From the NCBI RefSeq assembly GCF_021655115.1, contig NZ_PPXY01000005.1, forward strand, positions 1-34,470: 34,470 nucleotides of DNA, given 5' to 3'. The DNA is from Clostridium sp. Cult3. GTDB lineage: Bacteria > Bacillota > Clostridia > Tissierellales > Tepidimicrobiaceae. A program made the position numbers and the translations under genes. Below are positions 8,016 to 16,361 of this stretch, in pieces. The notes beneath the pieces are model-generated. The model was given only the letters and a program-made list of their open reading frames with translations. It was not told where the DNA came from and did not search any database. Position 1 is the stretch's first letter. Every line of letters starts with the position of its first letter.

Positions 8016-9689
8016 ATGTCTAGACAAAATGGAATTAGTGTTGAAGATATGATGGGTCTAGAGGTAATGGGCGATTCTAAATTGATTGCAGGTTTTAAGG
8101 GTATTAGAAATACCATATCTAGAGTGAATATAATGGCGGATCCAGATATAATGGATTGGGTCCAAGAAGGGGAGTTTCTGTTAACTACTGCTTATTTTTT
8201 TGAAAAGGATAATGTGGAGGCCCAGAAAAAACTAATAAAAGAATGTTCTAAAAGGCATTTAGCTGGAATAGGTATAAAGGTTTCCCCTTATTTAGATTCC
8301 CTTTCTAAGGAGGTTTTGGATCTAGCCGATGAGTTGAGTTTTCCTTTGATAGACGTTCATCAGTCAATACCATTATCCGATATTATGATGGATGTTTTTA
8401 AGGAAGTATTTAACAAACAAGCCTCCCTATTGGAGAGGATAGAAAAGGTTCACGAACAGTTTATGGCAGTAATGCTTGAAGGCAATGGAGCAGAAGAAGT
8501 AACTCAGGTAATTCACGATAATATAAAGAATCCAGTCATTTTGAGTTTAAACTTTTCAAATCAGACATATAAAAAATTAGGTGAGGTAAATGAAGGATTA
8601 AAAACCGAGTTTTTAACCGATGTAAAGGAATTTTATGATCCAAATGATGGAAGAAGCAAGCTAAAAAGATTAGATGAGGACAGAGTCATTATTGGGGGTA
8701 AATTTGTGGACAGGATGATCATGCCTATTGTCCTTAAAGACAATGTATATGGTCACATATTTACCTGGTCTACCAATACACCTTTAGGTGGATTTGATTT
8801 ATCTATAATCGAGTCTGCTGCAACTACCATTGCATTAGCCGTATTGCAGGAGTTAACTGTAAAAGAAGTGGAGATAAGGTATAGGTCTGAGTTCTTTGAG
8901 GATTTGATTTCAGCAGATCCAAAAAGAAAGCGAAAAGCTTTAGAAAGAGCCCACTTTTTCAATTTAAACCCAAATGATCATTATATTATAGAAGTAATGA
9001 GTCTTAAACTGAGGTTTGAAGATGAAAATGATGACGAATATTTATTTGAGTATTTACAGGATTATGTAAATACTATGGTTACTATTATTGAGGATATAAT
9101 GGGATATTTAAATTTAAGCGGTATAGTAGCTACCAAACTTAATGGAGTTCAGGTATTGTTAGGATTTGAAGAGGAAAGCATAATCGAAGATAGATTGAAT
9201 AATTTTAACAATAGAGTAATGGAAGCTTTAGATGAAAAGTTCAACAATATGGAAGTAAAGATAGGAGTAGGTAGAGTTTACGAAGGTCTAGACAATGTAA
9301 ATAAAAGCTTTTCAGATGCAGTTAAAACCATTAGAACAGGTAAAGCTATCATCGATAAGGAGATAATCACTTTTGACGAGTTGGGAATATTTAAGATACT
9401 ATGTCAGGATTTTTTAACAGAGGAGTTAGAGGATTTTTACAATACTACTTTGAAACCTTTGGTAGATTATGATGGTAAGAAGTCTACAGAGTTGGTAAAG
9501 ACTTTAGAAGCTTATTTTGAACACAATGGAAATTTAACTAGGATGTCGGAAAATTTATATACCCATTATAATACTATTTTATATAGGATTAACAGAATAA
9601 ATGAGATTACAGGCATGGATTTAGATGATCCTAATGATAGATTGAATTTGGAAATTGCATTGAAGATCAGAGAGTTGTTGACTAAATAA
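8016..9689 (+). CDS. pucR: PucR-family purine catabolism transcriptional regulator
   Basis: This 557-residue protein has the three-part PucR layout. The N-terminal PucR domain (about 8-130) includes GIRNTISRVNIM and WVQEGEFLLTT. The middle GGDEF-like region spans about 290-430. The C-terminal PucR helix-turn-helix (about 495-555) carries NLTRMSENLYTHYNTILYR and ends DLDDPNDRLNLEIALKIREL. PucR proteins switch purine and allantoin catabolic genes on or off in response to pathway intermediates. It has its own promoter and lies directly after guaD, so it is the best candidate for the regulator of the purine genes here. The substrate-specific name is inferred from context; the family also includes CdaR-like regulators. 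Confidence 0.9.
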   Translation: MSRQNGISVEDMMGLEVMGDSKLIAGFKGIRNTISRVNIMADPDIMDWVQEGEFLLTTAYFFEKDNVEAQKKLIKECSKRHLAGIGIKVSPYLDSLSKEVLDLADELSFPLIDVHQSIPLSDIMMDVFKEVFNKQASLLERIEKVHEQFMAVMLEGNGAEEVTQVIHDNIKNPVILSLNFSNQTYKKLGEVNEGLKTEFLTDVKEFYDPNDGRSKLKRLDEDRVIIGGKFVDRMIMPIVLKDNVYGHIFTWSTNTPLGGFDLSIIESAATTIALAVLQELTVKEVEIRYRSEFFEDLISADPKRKRKALERAHFFNLNPNDHYIIEVMSLKLRFEDENDDEYLFEYLQDYVNTMVTIIEDIMGYLNLSGIVATKLNGVQVLLGFEEESIIEDRLNNFNNRVMEALDEKFNNMEVKIGVGRVYEGLDNVNKSFSDAVKTIRTGKAIIDKEIITFDELGIFKILCQDFLTEELEDFYNTTLKPLVDYDGKKSTELVKTLEAYFEHNGNLTRMSENLYTHYNTILYRINRINEITGMDLDDPNDRLNLEIALKIRELLTK

Positions 9690-9696
9690 TTAGTAT

Positions 9697-9731
9697 AAAT
9701 CCCTGGTGGAAAACCTTTCCGCCAGGGATTT
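9697..9731. terminator. Bidirectional terminator between convergent genes
   Basis: A 16-bp stem (AAATCCCTGG...CCAGGGATTT with one G-T pair and an ACC loop) sits between the stop codons of the convergent pucR and cyclase-family genes. Confidence 0.85.
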
Positions 9732-9742
9732 GTATTTTGATA

Positions 9743-10438
9743 TTATTCTTCTACCAAAGCTACTGCCCTAATTGGTGAACCTGAGCCATCTCTAATCTTT
9801 AGAGGAAGTCCAATGTATAAAAATCTTTGGTTGACTACCTTGTCTAGATTACATAGGTTCTCTGTATTTGTAATATTGTATTCCCCACATACTAAGTGTC
9901 CAGAGAAATTAATATCATCTGGGGTTAAATCTATGGCTGGTGCGTCAACGCCAATATTCATTACTCCTTGTTCAGCTAACCATTTGGCGCCTTCATAGCT
10001 TAGCCCAGTATAGTCCGTTTGGAATTTATCTGTTCCGTAGGCTCTATCGTGATGTCCTGTATAAAGAAGGACTATATCCCCTTTTCTTATCTCTTGACCA
10101 GATTTTCTAACGGCTTCTTCTAAATCCCTTGGTTCGATATAGTTTGGATATCTAACATGAGATACATCAATACAGATGGCGCTACCCCAGAAATGCTCCA
10201 AAGGCATTTTGTCGATGGTAGGGCCGCCAGGTTTGAACTCGGATACTCCGTCGCTATGGGTTCCACAGTGCTCAGATATTAGAAGATTTCTAGCTGAAAA
10301 TCCTAATGTAGGGCTTCCCGTCATCTCCATATTTTCTTCATGGGTCATATTGGTCATTATGAAGGTTCTTTGGTGCATTGGAAATATGGACATACCTTCA
10401 AATATTTCCTGTGATAAGTCAATCAATTTTAAAGCCAT
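9743..10438 (-). CDS. Cyclase-family (kynurenine formamidase-like) metal-dependent hydrolase
   Basis: This 231-residue protein belongs to the cyclase/KynB family (Pfam Cyclase), whose members hydrolyse formamide or cyclic-amide bonds such as those in N-formylkynurenine and isatin. The signature HxGTHxDxPxH appears as HCGTHSDGVSE: H57, H61 and D63 are kept, but the final His is Glu67 and the Pro is Val. H181 and E193 (in TENLCNLD) match the later family residues. AAGGAGGT lies seven bases before the ATG. It is transcribed from the LysR side. Inference: because 4-imidazolone opening is a lactam hydrolysis, this is a candidate imidazolonase of the purine pathway. An unrelated cyclic-amide substrate, imported by the neighbouring permease, is an equal alternative. 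Confidence 0.85.
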   Translation of the reverse strand: MALKLIDLSQEIFEGMSIFPMHQRTFIMTNMTHEENMEMTGSPTLGFSARNLLISEHCGTHSDGVSEFKPGGPTIDKMPLEHFWGSAICIDVSHVRYPNYIEPRDLEEAVRKSGQEIRKGDIVLLYTGHHDRAYGTDKFQTDYTGLSYEGAKWLAEQGVMNIGVDAPAIDLTPDDINFSGHLVCGEYNITNTENLCNLDKVVNQRFLYIGLPLKIRDGSGSPIRAVALVEE

Positions 10439-10619
10439 AATTATACCTCCTTATAAATGTTTCACTTTACATAAATATACCATATTAAATCTAATTATAT
10501 CTATTAAAATTATAAAACCTATATTAATAATATACAAATTCATCATTATAATTTACCGAAAACATATTAATAATTTTGAAAACCTATTCAAAAACATTTG
10601 GCTCATATATTTTTCTTTA

Positions 10620-11498
10620 CTAAATATGTTCTTTTATAAGTTCTATAAGTTCCCTTGTCTTTTTAGTTATATATCTATCTCTTCGATAAACTAATGATAT
10701 TTGTGACTCAGGAGTTGGTCCTTTTATATTATAATATTTAAGATCCCCTACTACTTTACACATCAAATCTGGAACTATTGATACGCCAACACCAGCTTCT
10801 ACCATGCACAAAGCAGTTTCAAGATTATAACATTCTACAACTGCTCTAGGTATAAATCCACTTTTTTTACATAAATCATGAGTTACATTATATAAAAACT
10901 GTCCTTCTTCCATTATAACAAACGGTGCATCTTTAAATTCAATTAAGTCTACTTCCACTGCATCCTTATTTTGAGGGGAAAAATCTGGAGTTATAGCTAA
11001 TACTATTTTTTCATCATATAGTGGTTCGCTACAATATTTATATTTGTCCTTATGAGTCAATCCAATGATAAAGTCTAATTTGGAATCTTCTAAGCTTTTT
11101 TCTAAATCATTATTGCTTTGTTCAACAATTTGAACAAAACTATTTGGATTCCTCTCCCTAAACAACTTTAATGGATCAGAGAGTATAAAAGAACTAAATT
11201 CTGGTAAAATACCTATTTTTAAAGATGAAACTTCCTTGTCTGAAAAATCTTGTAATCTTCTTTCCATATTTTCATAAAGACTTAATACTTGCTTGGACCA
11301 GAGAACATATTCTTTTCCTGCATCTGTTAAAGTTAGAGGACTACTACTTCTGTCAAACAATATAACCCCTAGTCTTTCTTCTTCATTTTTTATGGTTTGA
11401 CTCAATGAAGGTTGTGTTATATATAGTCTTTTAGCAGCTCTCGTAAAATTTCTTTCTTCTGCTACTGTTATAACATATCTAAGTATATTATAATTCAT
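10620..11498 (-). CDS. LysR-family transcriptional regulator
   Basis: This 292-residue protein has the LysR winged helix-turn-helix at the N-terminus (residues 1-60), with FTRAAKRLYITQPSLSQTI followed by LGVILFDR. The co-inducer-binding domain (about 90-290) includes LDFIIGL and VEAGVGVSIVPD. AGGAGA precedes the ATG by about seven bases. It is divergent from the permease and isochorismatase-fold genes at 12068-13772 and precedes the cyclase-family gene on the same strand. By the usual LysR logic it probably controls both flanks from the 569-base divergent region. Effector unknown. Confidence 0.93.
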   Translation of the reverse strand: MNYNILRYVITVAEERNFTRAAKRLYITQPSLSQTIKNEEERLGVILFDRSSSPLTLTDAGKEYVLWSKQVLSLYENMERRLQDFSDKEVSSLKIGILPEFSSFILSDPLKLFRERNPNSFVQIVEQSNNDLEKSLEDSKLDFIIGLTHKDKYKYCSEPLYDEKIVLAITPDFSPQNKDAVEVDLIEFKDAPFVIMEEGQFLYNVTHDLCKKSGFIPRAVVECYNLETALCMVEAGVGVSIVPDLMCKVVGDLKYYNIKGPTPESQISLVYRRDRYITKKTRELIELIKEHI

Positions 11499-11655
11499 CT
11501 TTATTCTCCTTTATAAAATCCTATCTAATAATTTTGCCATAGGTTAAGCCTATGGTTTTCATATGAAATTATATATTGGATTCTATAATATCACAATGCT
11601 ATAATTAAACCAACAATAATATAAAGTATATTAAGAATATTTTGGAATAAGCCAA

Positions 11656-11697
11656 TAATATAAATTCATATGTTTACTAGTCGACGAATTTATATTA
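11656..11697. promoter_or_regulatory. Candidate LysR operator (12-bp inverted repeat)
   Basis: TAATATAAATTC and its exact complement are separated by 18 bases inside the divergent promoter region. The size and place fit a LysR-type recognition region, though AT-rich sequence produces such dyads by chance more easily. Confidence 0.4.
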
Positions 11698-12010
11698 AGT
11701 ACTAAAATATTATTTACATATTAAATTCTATTTATATGCTATATTTTCAATCATAACAGAATATTGTCATTGCTTTATAGATTCTCATCGGGATTTTAAT
11801 GGCTTAGGTTTGGTGGTGTTAAAAAAAGATATGAAAACAAACAAAGATAACAAGAAAACGTTTGGAGCGCTATAATAAATTATTAATCAAGGTTTTCATT
11901 TTGGTTTGTCCTTCTTTTTCCAATAAATTTAGTTTTTCCTCTTGCTAAAACCATATCAAAAGAGGGGATACAGCCAAATTGATATAAAATATTTATAAAT
12001 TAGTATTTGG

Positions 12011-12039
12011 GTGTCTAAATATATCCTTATATTTGACAC
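12011..12039. promoter_or_regulatory. Dyad just upstream of the short permease gene
   Basis: GTGTC-T-AAATAT pairs with ATATTTGACAC across a six-base loop with one bulged T. It ends 28 bases before the start codon and includes TTGACA. It could be an operator or a leader hairpin. Confidence 0.35.
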
Positions 12040-12067
12040 TACAAACAATTTGAAAGAGGTGTAAATT

Positions 12068-13129
12068 ATGACGTTAAAAGATGTTTTAGCTGCTCTAGCA
12101 ACGGTTATTAATGGACTTCCCCAAGGGCTTTTAGCTCTTAATTATGGGTTTGGAGCTTTTCCAACCGCATTGGGGTTTCTCCCTGGAATTGTAGGTGTGT
12201 TAGCATTCAATCAAGTTGCTCCAATATCGTTCCAAGCTGAATCTATTGTATTAGCAGGGACTCTTGGCAAGGATAAGACTGAAAGGCTTAATATTGTTTT
12301 TTATACAGGGGTGATAATGGCGATTATTGGAGGCTTAGGGCTTTTGGAGCCTACTATAGATTTCATTGGTCCTTCAATCCTTAATGGTATGATGGCTGGG
12401 GTAGGCATTATACTAGCTAAAGTTGGTATTGATATGTTAAAAACTAATTGGAAGGTAGGTGCTATTTCTTTTGGTTCTGCTATACTAACTTATTTTTTAA
12501 CTTTTGATTTAGTTTATACGATTATAATAAGTGTATTTTTAAGTTCGGCAATTTGGATTTTGATTAATAGGAATAATAAGAGTGATGAAAAGCAGGAGAA
12601 AGTAAATTTAGAGAATGAAAAATTTAAATTGTTAAATTTCAAATTGAATTACAATATCATTAGAAGCACCTTAGCTTTAGTTACATTACAAATTGGTGGG
12701 AATATAGCATATGCCAGCATTACAGGTAGTTTGGCTAACTTTAAGACTAATGTTGATTTAGTAACACTTTACTCAGGCGTAGGAGATGCTTTGAGTGCTA
12801 TGTTTGGTGGGGGCCCTGTTGAAGCAATTATTAGTGGAACAGCTGTAGCACCTAATCCAAAGGCAAGTGGTATTTTAATGATGGCCATTATGATAGTTAT
12901 TTTACTATCTAGGGTACTTCCAAAGGTTGCCAAATATGTTCCTAATGAATCAATAGCAGGATTTTTATTTGTATTAGGAAGTATAATAGTGTTTCCTAGT
13001 AATATTGCTTTGGGCCTTGAAGGGGATCCTGTAATAGCAGGGGTAACAACTATAGTTACATCTGCAACAGACCCATTTTTAGGAATGATATCCGGTATTG
13101 TTGTAAGGTTTCTTCTAGGTGGGTTTTAA
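12068..13129 (+). CDS. Short NCS2-like membrane permease
   Basis: This 353-residue hydrophobic protein has about nine or ten membrane segments, split by a charged cytoplasmic loop near residues 168-192 (RNNKSDEKQEKVN). The late motif GGGPVEAIISGTAVAPNP occupies the place of the NCS2 substrate motif, and an early NGLPQGLLALNYGFGAFP segment fits a family TM1. At 353 residues it is shorter than typical NCS2 carriers (about 430-460), and no upstream in-frame coding extends it. The start ATG follows GAAAGAGGTG. It is paired with the isochorismatase-fold gene 49 bases downstream and faces the LysR gene, so it probably imports the substrate of that block. Its substrate is unknown; family placement is moderately secure. 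Confidence 0.65.
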   Translation: MTLKDVLAALATVINGLPQGLLALNYGFGAFPTALGFLPGIVGVLAFNQVAPISFQAESIVLAGTLGKDKTERLNIVFYTGVIMAIIGGLGLLEPTIDFIGPSILNGMMAGVGIILAKVGIDMLKTNWKVGAISFGSAILTYFLTFDLVYTIIISVFLSSAIWILINRNNKSDEKQEKVNLENEKFKLLNFKLNYNIIRSTLALVTLQIGGNIAYASITGSLANFKTNVDLVTLYSGVGDALSAMFGGGPVEAIISGTAVAPNPKASGILMMAIMIVILLSRVLPKVAKYVPNESIAGFLFVLGSIIVFPSNIALGLEGDPVIAGVTTIVTSATDPFLGMISGIVVRFLLGGF

Positions 13130-13178
13130 TAGGATATTGATTATAAATAATATAAATTAGAATAAAGGGAGGATTACT

Positions 13179-13772
13179 ATGTCGATAAATAACTTGAACA
13201 AAATTAAAAAGGATGATTGTGCTGTAATAATTATAGACATGCAGTATGATTTTATTGCTGAAGGTGCTCCAATAGAGTGCCCTGGTGGAAGGGATATAAT
13301 TCCAAATGTGCAGAAACTTGCTTCTTGGGCAAGAAAAAATGATATACCTGTAATGTATACACAAGAAATGCATAGGAAACAAAAAGTAGACTTTGGGATG
13401 GAACTTGAAAGACATGAACCAGAACATTGTTTAGAGGGTACAAAAGGAGTAGAAATAATTGAAGAATTAAAACCTGAGGAAAATGACTATGTAATAATAA
13501 AAAGAAGATATAGTGGTTTTTATCTAACGGATTTAGAGGTTTTATTAAGAGCTTTTAACCGAAATACTTTGATAATTGCTGGAGCTGCAACAAATGTATG
13601 CGTGTATGCAACAGCTTTAGATGCACAGCAAAGGGATATGCATGCAGTAGTAGTTTCGGATTGTGTTGCTGGAACCTCAGTAGAATTTCACAAGGCGTTT
13701 TTGGATAATATAGATTATGTAGTAGGAGATGTGGCAGATGTAGACACATTGATAAAAACTTTAGATAAATAG
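13179..13772 (+). CDS. Isochorismatase-fold cysteine hydrolase (N-carbamoyl amidase-like)
   Basis: This 197-residue protein has the complete Asp-Lys-Cys triad of the family: D20 in IIIDMQYDF, K108 in IIKRRYSGF and C141 in ATNVCVYAT. Family members include nicotinamidase and N-carbamoylsarcosine amidase, which cleave amide or ureido bonds through a thioester. It follows the short permease and is probably in its operon; AGGGAGG lies before the ATG. It is a paralog of the enzyme at 15748, sharing the KRR-SGF and TNVCV signatures. In the proposed xanthine route one of the two would remove the carbamoyl group from 4-ureido-5-imidazolecarboxylate. This copy may instead serve the LysR-controlled substrate. 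A strong terminator follows. Confidence 0.88.
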   Translation: MSINNLNKIKKDDCAVIIIDMQYDFIAEGAPIECPGGRDIIPNVQKLASWARKNDIPVMYTQEMHRKQKVDFGMELERHEPEHCLEGTKGVEIIEELKPEENDYVIIKRRYSGFYLTDLEVLLRAFNRNTLIIAGAATNVCVYATALDAQQRDMHAVVVSDCVAGTSVEFHKAFLDNIDYVVGDVADVDTLIKTLDK

Positions 13773-13841
13773 AATATATGAGAAAATCTGAAAGCTTGTA
13801 TCTTGTATAAGGATGATATAGACTTTTAATAATTACAATAT

Positions 13842-13878
13842 ACATCCTCTTTAGCCCCAGTTAAAGAGGATGTTTTTT
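13842..13878 (+). terminator. Terminator after the first isochorismatase-fold gene
   Basis: ACATCCTCTTTA and its exact complement form a 12-bp stem with an eight-base loop, followed by six T. The remaining bases to 14061 are AT-rich and must hold the promoter of the BMC locus, but no promoter stands out clearly. Confidence 0.93.
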
Positions 13879-14061
13879 ACATACCCTTTGAATAGAAACT
13901 TATATGAAAAATATACATATTCATTATATAATACTTACAAAATCTTTTACGGATTTCTTTGTTTAATGCAAAATTTTTATAGTAATCTAACAAGGTTTAT
14001 TTTTTACCTCTATGATATTATAAATGAAAGATATTCTTAAAATAATAAGGGGGTTTACAAA

Positions 14062-15660
14062 ATGTATGACGTTATAGTCAAAAATGCTAGGATTCCACAA
14101 GGTGATGATACCATTTTAACAAACATCCTAATAAAGGATGAAAAGATTGCTGGATTCTTAGACAATGTAGATGGCGTAGATGCAAAAGAGATAATCGATG
14201 CTGGCGGTCATTTAACATTACCAGGTTGTATAGATTCACATACACACTTCATGTATCAAGGATTCCCTCATAGAGAGAACTTCTTAACTGGCTCAGCTGC
14301 AGCAGCAAGAGGCGGTGTAACTACAGTTATAGATATGCCTTGTTGTTCAGTTCCATCGGCAAGAAGCGTTGAACAATTGAAATTAAAACTAGACTTAGTA
14401 GAACCACAAGCCCTAGTAGATTATGCTATGTGGGGTGGAGTTACAGGAGAAGACGTAAGAGAAGGTTGGCTAGACAATGTTCAAGAACAAGCGGATTTTG
14501 GTGCTGTTGCTTTTAAGGCATATATGACACCATCAGTACCAACTTATCCAAGGGTTACAGACCCAGAAATGTATGAAGCTTTCAAGGCCGTAGCTAAAAC
14601 TGGTCTTCCTATAGGAATTCACGCTGAAAACTTTGCTATGTGTGATTTCTATGTAAAGAGATTCCAAGAAGAAGGACGTTTAGATGGTCCAGCTTGGGCA
14701 GAAGCTAGAATGGAATTAGCAGAGAAAGTTGCTATCCAATTAGGCATCAGCTTTGCTGAAGACACTGGTGTTAGACTACACATAGTTCATATGAGTACAG
14801 GAATTGGTGCTAAATTAGTTGGAGAAGCTAAGACAAGAGGATTAAATGTAACAAGTGAAACTTGTCCACACTACTTAATGTTAAACTACCAAGAAGCTAT
14901 GACTAAATATGGTCCATGTGCAAAGATTGCTCCTCCTCTAAGAGAGAAGAAGGACAACAAGATGCTATGGGAAGGCTTAAATAACGGTAGCGTAGACTTC
15001 ATAGCTACAGACCATGCTCCATATGAATTAGAAGCAGAAAAACTTAAAGAAGGTCTAAATATATGGACTGCTTTCCCAGGAATACCAGGAGTAGAAACTA
15101 TGGTACCTATATTGGTAAGTGAAGGATATAATAAGGGAAGAATCTCCTTAAGTAGATTGGTAGATATATTATCAACTAACGCTGCTAAACACTATGGATT
15201 ATATCCAAAGAAAGGTGCAATGCATATAGGTTCCGATGCTGACTTTACGATTATAGACCTAGACAAGAGATGGACTATTAATCCTAAGAACGAAGCTACT
15301 ATGTGTGGATACAATCCACTTGAAGGCATAGAACTAAAGGGTAAAGTAGTTAAGACTGTAGTTCGTGGACACGTAGTATTTGAAGATATAGATGATAGTA
15401 CATTAGCAAAGATGACTGATGAAGATCTACAAACTATCGTTCACAACTATCCAGAAGGTGTAGAAGAAAGATATCCAGAAATATTCAAGGAATTCCCAAA
15501 TCTACACAGTAAGGAATACGAAAACAGCTATAGAATAAACCATCCAGAAGTAATAGATGAGCATATTAGAGGAATTAAGGGAATTAAGGTTCAACCAGGA
15601 TTTGGTAAGTTTGTTAAGAGACAAAGCATCCAAGTTCTACCAAGGACCATTAAATATTAA
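14062..15660 (+). CDS. Cyclic amidohydrolase (dihydropyrimidinase/allantoinase family), proposed xanthine amidohydrolase
   Basis: This 532-residue enzyme has every residue of the binuclear-metal cyclic amidohydrolases: H60 and H62 in CIDSHTHF, the carbamylated lysine K152 in AFKAYM, H187 in GIHAEN, H243 in IVHMST and D317 in ATDHAP. Dihydropyrimidinase opens a pyrimidine ring at the amide to give a ureido acid. The same chemistry on xanthine gives 4-ureido-5-imidazolecarboxylate, the first step of clostridial xanthine fermentation. The protein is about 70 residues longer than usual because of a C-terminal extension (about 460-532) with many His, Glu and Tyr. AAGGGGG precedes the ATG. It opens the BMC locus. 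Allantoinase or hydantoinase activity is the main alternative. Confidence 0.9.
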   Translation: MYDVIVKNARIPQGDDTILTNILIKDEKIAGFLDNVDGVDAKEIIDAGGHLTLPGCIDSHTHFMYQGFPHRENFLTGSAAAARGGVTTVIDMPCCSVPSARSVEQLKLKLDLVEPQALVDYAMWGGVTGEDVREGWLDNVQEQADFGAVAFKAYMTPSVPTYPRVTDPEMYEAFKAVAKTGLPIGIHAENFAMCDFYVKRFQEEGRLDGPAWAEARMELAEKVAIQLGISFAEDTGVRLHIVHMSTGIGAKLVGEAKTRGLNVTSETCPHYLMLNYQEAMTKYGPCAKIAPPLREKKDNKMLWEGLNNGSVDFIATDHAPYELEAEKLKEGLNIWTAFPGIPGVETMVPILVSEGYNKGRISLSRLVDILSTNAAKHYGLYPKKGAMHIGSDADFTIIDLDKRWTINPKNEATMCGYNPLEGIELKGKVVKTVVRGHVVFEDIDDSTLAKMTDEDLQTIVHNYPEGVEERYPEIFKEFPNLHSKEYENSYRINHPEVIDEHIRGIKGIKVQPGFGKFVKRQSIQVLPRTIKY

Positions 15661-15673
15661 TTTGTTGTTAAGT

Positions 15674-15697
15674 GTGGCGTAAGGCTGCTTACGCCAC
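15674..15697 (+). other. GC-rich hairpin between amidohydrolase and isochorismatase-fold genes
   Basis: GTGGCGTAAG and its exact complement enclose GCTG. There is no T run after it, so it is more likely an RNA-stabilising or partial-termination hairpin than a full terminator. Confidence 0.6.
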
Positions 15698-15747
15698 GCC
15701 TAATAAAATATATGATAGAATAAATAGAGAAAAGGAGTGTTGATTAA

Positions 15748-16350
15748 ATGTCAAGACATGCAATATTAATAATAGACATGTTAAACGATTTTGCTAACGA
15801 GAAAGGATCACTTTATTGTCCAGGTGCTGGAAGAATAACTAAGAATCTTCAAGACCTAATGAAATGGGTTAGAGAAAGAGAAGGCGACGATATTCAAATA
15901 GTACACATTCAAGAAGCTCACAGGGAAAACGACGCTGACTTTAGAGTTAGACCAGTTCACGCTGTTAGAGGAACTTGGGGATCAGACTTTATAGAAGAAC
16001 TATATCCTATAGAAGGAGAATATATAGTACCAAAGAGAAGACATAGTGGATTTGCATATACTGACTTAGATCTATACTTAAGAGAAGAAAATATAGATAC
16101 TGTTGTAGTAACAGGAGTATGGACAAACGTATGTGTTAGAAGTACAGCTACAGACGCACTAGCTAGAGCTTACAGAGTAATAGCTTTAAGCGATGGCTGT
16201 GACTCCAAGACAGAAGAAATGCACGAATATGGACTTAAGGACTTAAGCATATTTGCTAAGGTAATGACTATTGACGAATACAAAGATGCTTGGGAAAAAG
16301 GTCTGGATCCATGGGAAGGCGGAGGAGACAAAGAAAATAAAGTTGAATAA
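15748..16350 (+). CDS. Isochorismatase-fold cysteine hydrolase, proposed 4-ureido-5-imidazolecarboxylate amidase
   Basis: This 200-residue protein carries the family triad D10 (LIIDMLNDF), K96 (IVPKRRHSGF) and C129 (WTNVCVRS). It has a short acidic and glycine-rich tail (DPWEGGGDKE). AAAGGAGTG lies upstream of the ATG. It sits 87 bases after the cyclic amidohydrolase and before ubiX/ubiD. That order matches ring opening, ureido hydrolysis and decarboxylation, so removal of the carbamoyl group as CO2 and ammonia is its likely job, analogous to N-carbamoylsarcosine amidase. Family assignment is certain; the substrate is inferred from context. Confidence 0.9.
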   Translation: MSRHAILIIDMLNDFANEKGSLYCPGAGRITKNLQDLMKWVREREGDDIQIVHIQEAHRENDADFRVRPVHAVRGTWGSDFIEELYPIEGEYIVPKRRHSGFAYTDLDLYLREENIDTVVVTGVWTNVCVRSTATDALARAYRVIALSDGCDSKTEEMHEYGLKDLSIFAKVMTIDEYKDAWEKGLDPWEGGGDKENKVE

Positions 16351-16361
16351 TAAATAAGGTT

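Larger units (their letters stand above)
11499..12067. promoter_or_regulatory. Divergent AT-rich regulatory region without genes
   Basis: This 569-base stretch between the LysR gene and the permease holds no credible coding sequence. It contains several dyads: CCATAGG-TTAAG-CCTATGG (11537-11555), a 12-bp inverted repeat (11656-11697) and a bulged dyad (12011-12039). CAATAATATAAA occurs twice, 40 bases apart (11613 and 11653). CCTCTT/AAGAGG arms lie near 11938-11960. A TATAAT occurs at 11871-11876 with only a poor -35. I recognise no riboswitch class in it. Confidence 0.6.

Noticed and set aside
10176-10694. Long open frame on the plus strand over the start of the cyclase-family gene
   Set aside because: It is antisense to a clear family member, its first part mirrors conserved codons of that gene and its second part is an Ile/Phe-rich translation of AT-rich intergenic DNA.
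12068-13129. Truncated pseudogene of an NCS2 permease
   Set aside because: It is shorter than usual but has a good ribosome site, an intact frame, a late family motif and a coherent operon partner, so a short functional subfamily is more likely.
14062-16350. Creatinine or hydantoin degradation instead of xanthine
   Set aside because: A hydantoinase plus N-carbamoyl amidase pair would fit these two genes alone, but not the UbiX/UbiD pair, the AdeC paralog, guaD, adeC and the formiminotransferase around them. It remains a secondary possibility.
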